DNA from: JAWWPG01 sp037719575
Lineage (GTDB): Bacteria > Actinomycetota > Actinomycetes > Propionibacteriales > Nocardioidaceae
Direction: 5' to 3'
NCBI GenBank assembly: GCA_037719575.1
Contig: JBBJMF010000084.1
Span: forward strand, 1 to 12,874
DNA: 12,874 bases
Shown here: piece by piece, positions 7,864 to 12,874 of the stretch
How the letters are laid out: every line of letters begins with the position of its first letter
How positions within the stretch are numbered: position 1 is the stretch's first letter
Translations under genes and position numbers: made by a program
The notes under the pieces: model-generated
What the model was told of the DNA's origin: nothing
The model's database searches: none
What the model saw: only the letters and a program-made list of their open reading frames with translations

Positions 7864-8100
7864 GTGGTTGTTCAGGCTTACGTGCTCATCCAGACCGAGG
7901 TCGGCAAGGCGGCCGATGTCGCGAAGGCCATCGCTGAGATCTCCGGCGTCACGCAGGCCGATGACGTCACCGGGCCGTACGACGTGATCGTGCGCGCCGA
8001 GGCCAGCAACGTCGACGAGCTCGGCAAGCTGGTCGTGGCCAAGGTCCAGGGCATCGACGGCATCACCCGCACCTTGACCTGCCCGGTCGTCCACATCTGA
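7864..8100 (+). CDS. Stand-alone Lrp/AsnC ligand-binding (RAM) domain protein
   Basis: The gene encodes 78 residues from GTG at 7864-7866, six bases after GGAGG (7853-7857). The whole protein is a single AsnC-type effector domain (RAM fold, beta-alpha-beta-beta-alpha-beta). It opens with VQAYVLIQTEVGKAADVA, has the glycine-containing turn DVTGPYDVIVRAE (34-46), and ends with the strand RTLTCPVVHI. There is no helix-turn-helix, so it cannot bind DNA as full-length Lrp does. Single-domain relatives are known to oligomerise and to bind amino acids in related structures; the ligand here is unknown. It diverges from thiL and directly precedes the DUF3515 lipoprotein gene, whose only plausible start overlaps this stop codon. 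Family assignment is firm; role is not. Confidence 0.9.
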   Translation: MVVQAYVLIQTEVGKAADVAKAIAEISGVTQADDVTGPYDVIVRAEASNVDELGKLVVAKVQGIDGITRTLTCPVVHI

Positions 8101-8594
8101 GCCCACGAGGAGCACTCTCGGCTTTTCTCGTCGGCTGGTGCCTTGCGGGGTGCAGCACCGCGGGCCCGGGCGCAGTCTCGGTCGTCGCACCTAGCCCGAG
8201 CGGGTCCCTGGCCCGGCAGTGTGCGGCCCTCGTCGCCGCAGTCCCTGCGAAGGTCGCGGGCCAGCGAAGCCGCGCCATCTCTCCCACCAGCCGGTACGCC
8301 GCGGCTTGGGGCGACCCGGTGATCGTGCTGACCTGTGGGGGACCGGCCCCGGCGGCGCTGCGACCGACGTCGTTCTGCTCCCGCATCGACGGCGTGGACT
8401 GGCTCGCGACGCAGAACGGCAAGGAGGTCGACCCGTCCGCATCGGTGAGCGCGGACCTCGACTTCACCACGATCGGCAGATCGGCGTACGTCGTCGTGCA
8501 CGTGCCCAGCACCTACCGGCCGGCAGCCGAGGCACTCGTCGACCTGGCGACCGTCGTCAAGCAGCACACAACGGACCTGAGACCCTGCCGCTGA
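8097..8594 (+). CDS. DUF3515 family lipoprotein, start codon non-canonical or lost
   Basis: The conserved DUF3515 body is intact: RQCAALVAAVP, WGDPVIVLTCG, PAALRPTS, GVDWL, DFTTIGRSAYVVVHVPSTY, ending RPCR. In the same frame upstream is a lipoprotein signal: a hydrophobic run (LSAFLVGWCLAGC) with lipobox LAGC, cysteine codon 8151-8153. This predicts a secreted, lipid-anchored envelope protein of unknown function. No ATG, GTG or TTG occurs in this frame between the in-frame stop at 7962-7964 and the GTG at 8319, which lies inside the domain. I placed the start at CTG 8097-8099, which overlaps the preceding TGA (CTGA) and gives a 165-residue protein with arginine before the hydrophobic core. 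A GAGGAG at 8107-8112 instead points at TCG 8118, as if a start codon there had mutated. Starting at 8319 would remove the signal and a third of the domain. Confidence 0.72.
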   Translation: MSPRGALSAFLVGWCLAGCSTAGPGAVSVVAPSPSGSLARQCAALVAAVPAKVAGQRSRAISPTSRYAAAWGDPVIVLTCGGPAPAALRPTSFCSRIDGVDWLATQNGKEVDPSASVSADLDFTTIGRSAYVVVHVPSTYRPAAEALVDLATVVKQHTTDLRPCR

Positions 8595-8614
8595 CCGGGA
8601 TGGGTCAGCGCAGG
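8584..8614. terminator. Bidirectional hairpin between convergent DUF3515 and ddl genes
   Basis: CGCTGACC (8589-8596) pairs perfectly with GGTCAGCG (8603-8610) around loop GGGATG. The stem extends by CCTG (8584-8587) with CAGG (8611-8614) across one bulged C at 8588. The DUF3515 stop (8592-8594) and the ddl stop (8605-8607) lie in opposite arms and pair with each other. There is no T-run on either side, as is common in actinobacterial terminators. It is well placed to end both transcripts. Confidence 0.65.
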
Positions 8615-9735
8615 CCGGTCGTTCGCGACATCGCCAGCGTCAGCAGCCGGTCCACCAGCTGGCCGTAGTCGACGCCCGACTCCGCCCACATCCGCGGATA
8701 CATCGACGCCGGTGTGAAGCCTGGCATCGTGTTGACCTCGTTCACGAGCAGCCGGCCGTCACGTTGCAGGAAGAAGTCGACCCTGGCCAGCCCCTCGCAG
8801 CCCAGTGCCTCGAAGGCGGCGACCGCCACCCGTTGGACCTCGTCGCGAACCTCGTCTCGCAGGTCGGCGGGCACCTCGAGGGTCACGCCCTCCTCGCCGA
8901 GGTACTTCGCCTCGAAGTCGTAGAACTCGTGACTGCCGTAGCCGGTGATCTCCGCAACGGCACTCGCGTCCGCGTCCCCGTCCGGTCGCTGGAGGATGCC
9001 GCACTCGAGCTCTCGTCCGCCCTGGACCGCGGGTTCGACAAGCACCTTCGGGTCGTAGCGCCGGGCGTGGGCGACCGCGTCGTCGAGGTCGTCGCGGGTC
9101 GTCACCTTGGAGATGCCGAGGCTCGACCCGGCCCGGGCCGGCTTGACGAAGACCGGGTAGCCGAGCGCCTCCACGGCCTCGCGCGACAGGGCTGCGTCGC
9201 GCTCCCACTCCCGGGGCAGGATGACGACGTACGACGTGGTCGGGATCGCATGGGCGGCGAGCAGCATCTTCGTGTAGTGCTTGTCCATCGCGACGGCGGA
9301 TGCCAGCACGCCTGACCCGACGTAGCGAACCCCCGACATCTCGAAGAGCCCTTGTATCGTGCCGTCCTCACCCCACGGCCCGTGCAGGAGGGGGAATACC
9401 ACGTCCACCTCACCGAGCGCGCGTGGCGTCTCGCCCGGCTCGTTGACGACCAGGTCACGCCTCGACGGGTCGGCGCTGAGGGCAACCGCGCTGGCACTCG
9501 CATCCACCTTCGGGATGTGGCCTGCCGCCAGGGCAAGGCGCTCCGGCTCGTCGGACTCGAGGACCCACTTGCCCTCCACAGTGATCCCGATGGGGACGAC
9601 GTCGTACGCGTCCTTGTCGATCACCGAGAGCACGCTCGCGGCCGTCGCACACGACACGGCGTGCTCGCTCGACCGGCCGCCGAAGACGACGGCGACGCGC
9701 GGCTTTCGCTTCGACGACTCGCTCGACGGGGTCAT
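8605..9735 (-). CDS. ddl: D-alanine--D-alanine ligase
   Basis: This ATP-grasp enzyme joins two D-alanines for the peptidoglycan stem peptide in the cytoplasm. The 376-residue protein has FGGRSSEHAVS (18-28) with the N-terminal catalytic Glu, HGPWGEDG (118-125), the nucleotide-binding YPVFVKPARAGSSLGISK (193-210), the omega-loop FYDFEAKY (271-278), GLARVDFF (315-322) and the Mg-binding NEVNTMPGF (332-340). The omega-loop Tyr-containing pattern is that of D-Ala-D-Ala ligases rather than VanA-type D-lactate ligases. The first ~12 residues are a polar extension. The ATG at 9733-9735 has only a weak AAGGA at 9746-9750, ten bases away. It follows gpsA by 27 bases in a plsC-gpsA-ddl operon, so expression probably relies on the upstream promoter. 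Residues 239-262 include a variable Asp/Ala-rich loop. Confidence 0.97.
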   Translation of the reverse strand: MTPSSESSKRKPRVAVVFGGRSSEHAVSCATAASVLSVIDKDAYDVVPIGITVEGKWVLESDEPERLALAAGHIPKVDASASAVALSADPSRRDLVVNEPGETPRALGEVDVVFPLLHGPWGEDGTIQGLFEMSGVRYVGSGVLASAVAMDKHYTKMLLAAHAIPTTSYVVILPREWERDAALSREAVEALGYPVFVKPARAGSSLGISKVTTRDDLDDAVAHARRYDPKVLVEPAVQGGRELECGILQRPDGDADASAVAEITGYGSHEFYDFEAKYLGEEGVTLEVPADLRDEVRDEVQRVAVAAFEALGCEGLARVDFFLQRDGRLLVNEVNTMPGFTPASMYPRMWAESGVDYGQLVDRLLTLAMSRTTGLR

Positions 9736-9762
9736 GGGCAGCAGATCCTTTCGACAGCAGGG

Positions 9763-10764
9763 CTAGTCACGCTCACCCTTAGGGGCACGAGAGATCAGCT
9801 GCGCAAGCATCTCCTGCGGGTTCATGTCTCCTCGGATCAGCGCGGCGACATGCTCGACGATCGGCATGTCGACCCCGTTGCGGCCGGCGAGGTCATGGAT
9901 CGACTCGCAGGACTTCACGCCCTCCGCCACCGTCCGGGTCGCGGCCACGATCTCATCGACGGATTTTCCCCGTCCCAGCAGCTCGCCGAACCGGCGGTTG
10001 CGCGACAGCGGCGACGAGCACGTGGCCACCAGGTCCCCGAGACCGGCGAGACCCGAGAACGTGTAGGGGTCCGCACCGAGGGCTGCCCCGAGCCGAGCGG
10101 TCTCGGCGAGCCCCCGGGTGATCACGGTCGCGGTCGCGTTGTCGCCGAAACCGAGGCCGACGGCCATCCCCACCGCCAGCGCGATGACGTTCTTGGTGGC
10201 CCCTCCGAGCTCGCAGCCGACGACGTCGGTCATCGTGTAGGGCCTGAACGCCGACGTGTGGCAGAGGCGTTGCAGGTCGAGCGCCACGTGCTCCTGGGCC
10301 GATGCGATGACCGACGCCGCGGGTTGCCGTTCGGCGATCTCTTTGGACAGGTTCGGTCCCGACAGGACACCGATCCGGTCCCGGCTGATGTGGCCGACCT
10401 CTTCGACCACCTCGCTCATGCGCTTGGCAGTACGGACCTCGACGCCCTTCATCAGACTTAGCACATGGGAGTGGTCCGGAATGAAGTCGGCCCACTGCTC
10501 GAGATTCGACCGCAGGGACTGCGAGGGCACGGCAAGCACGACGACCGACGCGTTGTCGAGCGCGTGCTCGGCATCGTGCGTGGCGTCGATGCTGGGTGGC
10601 AGTGGCGAGCCCGGCAGGTAGTCGGCATTCTCGTGGCGGTTGTTGATCGCGTCGCTGAGCTCCTGCCGCCTGGCCCACAGCGTGACCTCGTTGCCGGCAT
10701 CTGCCAGCACGAGGGAGAACGCCGTTCCCCACGAGCCGGCCCCGAACACGGCGACCTTGGTCAT
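9763..10764 (-). CDS. gpsA: NAD(P)H-dependent glycerol-3-phosphate dehydrogenase GpsA
   Basis: GpsA reduces dihydroxyacetone phosphate to sn-glycerol 3-phosphate, the backbone of phospholipids. From the ATG at 10762-10764 it has 333 residues, the family norm. It shows the Rossmann loop GAGSWGTA (8-15), VLAVPSQSLR (76-85), MKG with Lys106, SGPNLSKEIA (135-144), GGATKNVIALAVGM with catalytic Lys191, and the C-terminal GLAGLGDLVATCSSP (238-252). GAGGAGG lies just before the start. The start overlaps the plsC stop as ATGA (four-base overlap), implying translational coupling of the enzyme that makes glycerol 3-phosphate to one that acylates a derivative of it. Upstream in-frame codons continue well into plsC, but homology begins exactly at this ATG. 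The stop is TAG. Confidence 0.97.
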   Translation of the reverse strand: MTKVAVFGAGSWGTAFSLVLADAGNEVTLWARRQELSDAINNRHENADYLPGSPLPPSIDATHDAEHALDNASVVVLAVPSQSLRSNLEQWADFIPDHSHVLSLMKGVEVRTAKRMSEVVEEVGHISRDRIGVLSGPNLSKEIAERQPAASVIASAQEHVALDLQRLCHTSAFRPYTMTDVVGCELGGATKNVIALAVGMAVGLGFGDNATATVITRGLAETARLGAALGADPYTFSGLAGLGDLVATCSSPLSRNRRFGELLGRGKSVDEIVAATRTVAEGVKSCESIHDLAGRNGVDMPIVEHVAALIRGDMNPQEMLAQLISRAPKGERD

Positions 10765-11549
10765 CCGAACCCCTCCTCTCTGGTCACGTTCGCTCCGAGG
10801 TCGAGGCTCGGGGGTACGACGATGGGCCGACCTGTCCTCCTGACACCTTCGGCCCTGGGGTCGAAACGGCTCGCCGGAGCCTGCTCGCCTCGGATCCCCT
10901 CGAGCAGCCGCGCGATGTCGGCCATGACGCGGTCGGTGGCCACTCTCAGCAGGTCGGGCGTGAGGGGCTCGTCCACCAGGTCCGCGAGATCCACCGCAGC
11001 GCCGGCTCGGATCTGCATCACCTTCCGAGGAAAGACCCGTGGCCGCCAGTCGTACGGGGCGAGCACCTCCTGCGGACCCCACTGGGCGATCGGAACGACT
11101 GGGCAGCCCGTCGCCAACGCGATCCTGGCGGCACCGGTCTTGCCGACCATCGGCCAGCCGTCGGGGTCTCGCGTGATCGTGCCCTCGGGATAGACGATGA
11201 CGCAGCGTCCCGACCGGACCGCCTCGACGGCCGCGGCGAACGCCTTGGACGCGTCGTTCGACTGCCGGTAGACCGGGATCTGTCCCGCACTGCGCAGGAT
11301 GCGCCCGACGAGAGGGATCGCGAAGACCTCGGCCTTCCCGAGGAAGCGCGGGAGCCGGCCGTTGTCGTAGACGAAGTGGGCAGCCGAGAGTGGGTCGAAC
11401 TCCGAGACGTGGTTGACGGCGACCACACATCCGCCGGTAGCGGGGATGTGCTGCGCGCCCCGCCAGTCCCGGCGGGTCAGCAGCATCATCGGACGACGAA
11501 GCACCGTGATGCACAGGGCCAGGCCCCACCCACGGTCGTCGCTGGCCAC
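10761..11549 (-). CDS. plsC: 1-acyl-sn-glycerol-3-phosphate acyltransferase (PlsC family)
   Basis: PlsC-family enzymes add a second acyl chain to lysophosphatidic acid at the inner membrane face. The 262-residue protein has the acyltransferase blocks in order: NHVSEFDP, carrying the catalytic HX4D (His47, Asp52); FLGKAEVF (69-76); GQIPVYR (89-95); and VIVYPEGTITRD (117-128), with PEGT at 121-124. GKTGAARIAL and PVVPIA follow. There is a hydrophobic stretch near the N-terminus (ALCITVL) but no clear transmembrane helix. The last ~45 residues are a polar, proline-containing tail beyond the catalytic domain. The start is GTG at 11547-11549 with AAGGGAG at 11556-11562. It leads the plsC-gpsA-ddl operon and diverges from cofC across 48 bases. 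Substrate (glycerol versus another acyl acceptor) cannot be settled from sequence alone. Confidence 0.93.
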   Translation of the reverse strand: MASDDRGWGLALCITVLRRPMMLLTRRDWRGAQHIPATGGCVVAVNHVSEFDPLSAAHFVYDNGRLPRFLGKAEVFAIPLVGRILRSAGQIPVYRQSNDASKAFAAAVEAVRSGRCVIVYPEGTITRDPDGWPMVGKTGAARIALATGCPVVPIAQWGPQEVLAPYDWRPRVFPRKVMQIRAGAAVDLADLVDEPLTPDLLRVATDRVMADIARLLEGIRGEQAPASRFDPRAEGVRRTGRPIVVPPSLDLGANVTREEGFG

Positions 11550-11597
11550 ACCGAACTCCCTTCGCTACTGCTGACCGAGGTGGCAAGATCATCGCTG

Positions 11598-12275
11598 ATG
11601 ACACCTGACCACGCTCGACCGGACGCTGCCTGGACGATCATCATTCCAGTCAAGGACACTCGGGTCGCGAAGACGCGGCTTACCCGCTTCAGCCAACCCG
11701 CGCGCGCGGCTCTGGCGCTGGCGTTCGCCCTCGACTCGGCCACCGCGGCTCGCGACTGTCCCGCCGTGCGACAGGTGGTGGCCGTGACCAACGACGAGGA
11801 GGCAGGACGCGCTCTGGAGACGGTTGGTGTCCGGGTCATTGCCGATGTCCCCGACGCGGGCCTCAACCCGGCCTTGTCCCACGGGGTCGCCACGGTACGG
11901 CGCGGCGACCCCGGTGCCAGTGTCGCCGCGATGTCCGCAGACCTGCCGGCGCTGCGGCCCGCGGATCTCGATACCGCTTTCGAAGCGGCCGACGGCGCAG
12001 CGTTCTGGTTCGTGGCCGACGCGGACGGACTCGGGACGACGCTGCTCGCCGCTGGCCCGCGGACAGAGCTCTCTCCGGCCTTCGGGTTCATGTCGCGCGA
12101 CCGGCACGGGCGCCTCGGCGCGTTCGAGATCCTCGGCCTCGAGCTGGCGCACCTGCGTCGTGACGTCGATACCGAGGACCACCTACGGGAGGCTCTGCGG
12201 CTCGGTGTCGGACGCCACACGTCGACCGCGCTCGCCGACCTCGAGGCCGCCCTCGGTCCTCCGGAAGTGGCCTGA
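11598..12275 (+). CDS. cofC: CofC/FbiD guanylyltransferase for coenzyme F420 synthesis
   Basis: Family members activate a three-carbon phosphoacid with GTP: 2-phospho-L-lactate in archaeal CofC, phosphoenolpyruvate in mycobacterial FbiD. This is the first committed step toward the F420 side chain. Being actinobacterial, this one is more likely FbiD-like, which is inference. The 225-residue protein starts with a Rossmann-like IIIPVKDTRVAKTRL (14-28), the MobA-like nucleotide-binding segment, then SADLPALRPADLD (113-125) with the metal-binding Asp, DADGLGTT (141-148), FGFMSRDRH (162-170) and the C-terminal DVDTEDHL (189-195). The ATG at 11598-11600 has no clear ribosome binding site; GTG 11580 is an alternative. 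It diverges from plsC. Other F420 genes (fbiA, fbiB, fbiC) are not in the window. The small cold-shock-like gene begins four bases after its stop. Confidence 0.93.
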   Translation: MTPDHARPDAAWTIIIPVKDTRVAKTRLTRFSQPARAALALAFALDSATAARDCPAVRQVVAVTNDEEAGRALETVGVRVIADVPDAGLNPALSHGVATVRRGDPGASVAAMSADLPALRPADLDTAFEAADGAAFWFVADADGLGTTLLAAGPRTELSPAFGFMSRDRHGRLGAFEILGLELAHLRRDVDTEDHLREALRLGVGRHTSTALADLEAALGPPEVA

Positions 12276-12279
12276 CCTC

Positions 12280-12507
12280 ATGCAGGCAACGGTTCTTGCC
12301 TTCGACTCTCGGGGCCACTCGGGTTCCGTGGTGACCGACGCCGGGACGACTCTTCCCTTCGACGCCGACGCCTTCTCGGCCGGCGGCCTTCGGCTGCTGA
12401 GACCAGGACAGCGTGTCCGGCTGACGCTCTCGGGGAATGGCCAGGTGATGGCGCTCACCGTCAGCACACTCGAGCAGCCACCCGACGCGGGGAGGGACCG
12501 GACCTGA
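12280..12507 (+). CDS. Small cold-shock-like (OB-fold) protein
   Basis: This 75-residue protein begins MQATVLAFDSRGHSGSVVTD and continues with TLPFDADAF, GLRLLRPGQRVRLTL and QVMALTV. The pattern of alternating strands, the GSVVTD-x-G-TLPFDA core and the LRPGQRVR turn resemble the cold-shock domain beta-barrel. However, it lacks the classic aromatic RNP motifs (KGFGFI, VFVHF), so nucleic-acid binding is uncertain. Similar proteins often lie immediately after cofC in actinobacteria. The ATG is four bases after the cofC TGA with no strong binding site, suggesting translation coupled to cofC. The TGA stop lies in the loop of a strong hairpin. A frame open upstream overlaps cofC and is not credible as part of this gene. 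Confidence 0.75.
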   Translation: MQATVLAFDSRGHSGSVVTDAGTTLPFDADAFSAGGLRLLRPGQRVRLTLSGNGQVMALTVSTLEQPPDAGRDRT

Positions 12508-12524
12508 CGGTCCGGTCCCTCCCC
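12489..12524. terminator. Perfect 16-bp hairpin between cofC/cold-shock-like unit and histone-like gene
   Basis: The left arm GGGGAGGGACCGGACC (12489-12504) is the exact reverse complement of the right arm (12509-12524), with loop TGAC. The loop's TGA is the stop codon of the cold-shock-like gene. No T-run follows on either strand. It lies between two convergent genes, 15 bases beyond the histone-like stop on the minus strand, so it can serve as a terminator for both. Confidence 0.85.
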
Positions 12525-12539
12525 TCGCAGTACTTCGCG

Positions 12540-12874
12540 TCAGCTCTTCTTCGCCGCGCGCGTTGTCTTCTTGGCGGCCGTCGGCGCCTTCTTGGCGGCC
12601 GTCGTTGTCGTGGACCTCTTCGCGGTGGACTTGTTGGTGGTTGAGCGAGTAGCCGGAGTCTTGGCTGCCGTCGCTCTCTTCGACGCCGTCTTTGCTACCG
12701 CCGTCTTCCGCGCCGCTGACGACGTTCCCGAGCTGGTCCTCTTGGCGCTTGCCTTCTTGGCGGCAGGCGCCTTCGCCGTGGTGTTCTTCTTGGTCGCGGA
12801 CGCCTTGGCAGTCGTGGTCCTCTTGGCGGCGGACTTCTTCGCGGCGGTCTTCGACGTGGCGGACTTCTTGGCGG
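12540..12874 (-). CDS. hup: Basic Lys/Ala/Thr-rich C-terminal tail of an HU-type histone-like protein (partial)
   Basis: Only the C-terminal part is in the window: about 111 codons read from the right edge to TGA at 12540-12542, with no interruption. The tail is made of A, K, T, S and R with few P, G, N and V, and I find no Asp, Glu or aromatic residue. AAKK-like units recur (e.g. AAKKSAAKRT, TAAKKAPTAAKKTTR), ending RAAKKS. This matches the H1-like tail of actinobacterial two-domain HU proteins (mycobacterial HupB, Streptomyces HupS), which bind DNA and compact the nucleoid. The HU domain itself lies beyond the edge, so the assignment rests on tail composition and on position next to cofC, as in mycobacteria. 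A stand-alone H1-like protein is the alternative. Confidence 0.82.
   Translation of the reverse strand, partial: AKKSATSKTAAKKSAAKRTTTAKASATKKNTTAKAPAAKKASAKRTSSGTSSAARKTAVAKTASKRATAAKTPATRSTTNKSTAKRSTTTTAAKKAPTAAKKTTRAAKKS

Noticed and set aside
8101..8594. DUF3515 as a frameshifted pseudogene
   Set aside because: The lipobox and the whole domain lie in one uninterrupted frame; only the start codon is missing, so a frameshift within the body is not supported.
8605..9735. VanA-type D-alanine--D-lactate ligase (vancomycin resistance)
   Set aside because: The omega-loop reads FYDFEAKY, as in D-Ala-D-Ala ligases, and no vanH or vanX neighbour is present.
10765..11604. A frame extending gpsA upstream by 280 residues across plsC
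   Set aside because: It is the wrong-frame reading of plsC; the GpsA Rossmann motif begins right after ATG 10764 with its own ribosome binding site.
12540..12874. Non-coding tandem repeat or CRISPR-like array from the recurring CTTCTTGGCGGC-type units
   Set aside because: The units are irregular, keep one open frame on the minus strand and encode AAKK-type residues of a basic protein tail.
1..12874. Mobile element, phage, toxin-antitoxin or defence system
   Set aside because: Every stretch is accounted for by conserved housekeeping families or short gaps; no recombinase, terminal repeats, RM or toxin motif was found on either strand.

Overview
The window is GC-rich DNA with strongly G/C-biased third codon positions, frequent GTG starts and tightly packed genes. 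Gene content and order point to the Actinomycetota: SepIVA-like coiled-coil gene, coaD, rsmD, recG, DAK2-domain gene, rpmB, thiL, a DUF3515 lipoprotein, ddl, gpsA, plsC, cofC/fbiD and a histone-like protein with a long basic tail. A Propionibacteriales (Nocardioidaceae-like) source is a guess from memory of similar gene orders. This is a conserved chromosomal housekeeping neighbourhood. I see no transposase, integrase, CRISPR array, tRNA, rRNA or phage gene, and no convincing undescribed multi-gene system.

Layout from left to right. (1) Positions 1-1588, minus strand: rsmD, coaD and a SepIVA-like gene form an operon read right to left. The rsmD stop overlaps the coaD start, and the ribosome binding site of the SepIVA-like gene overlaps the coaD stop. 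(2) 1705-2484, plus strand: a double DUF427 protein sits between rsmD and recG on the opposite strand, with one base between its stop and the recG stop. (3) 2486-6324, minus strand: a FakA/YloV-like DAK2 protein is followed by recG, with translational coupling possible. (4) 6524-6709, plus strand: rpmB, encoding a zinc-ribbon ribosomal protein L28. (5) 6753-7715, minus strand: thiL. (6) 7864-8594, plus strand: a stand-alone Lrp/AsnC ligand-binding domain protein and a DUF3515 lipoprotein that lacks a normal start codon. (7) 8605-11549, minus strand: an operon of plsC, gpsA and ddl, so two phospholipid-precursor steps and one peptidoglycan-precursor step are made together. (8) 11598-12507, plus strand: cofC/fbiD (coenzyme F420 synthesis) and a small cold-shock-like protein, ended by a perfect 16-bp hairpin. 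(9) 12540-12874, minus strand: the Lys/Ala/Thr-rich C-terminal tail of a histone-like protein, cut by the window end.

Together the genes serve envelope and precursor synthesis (CoaD, PlsC, GpsA, Ddl, SepIVA-like), translation (RsmD, L28), DNA repair and nucleoid structure (RecG, HU-like) and cofactors (ThiL, CofC/FbiD, CoaD). The points most worth a second look are the DUF3515 gene with no ATG/GTG/TTG start, two hairpins built around stop codons where convergent genes meet, the inserted DUF427 gene, and the very long basic tail of the histone-like protein. No stretch of more than 300 bases lacks a gene; the longest gap is about 200 bases upstream of rpmB.
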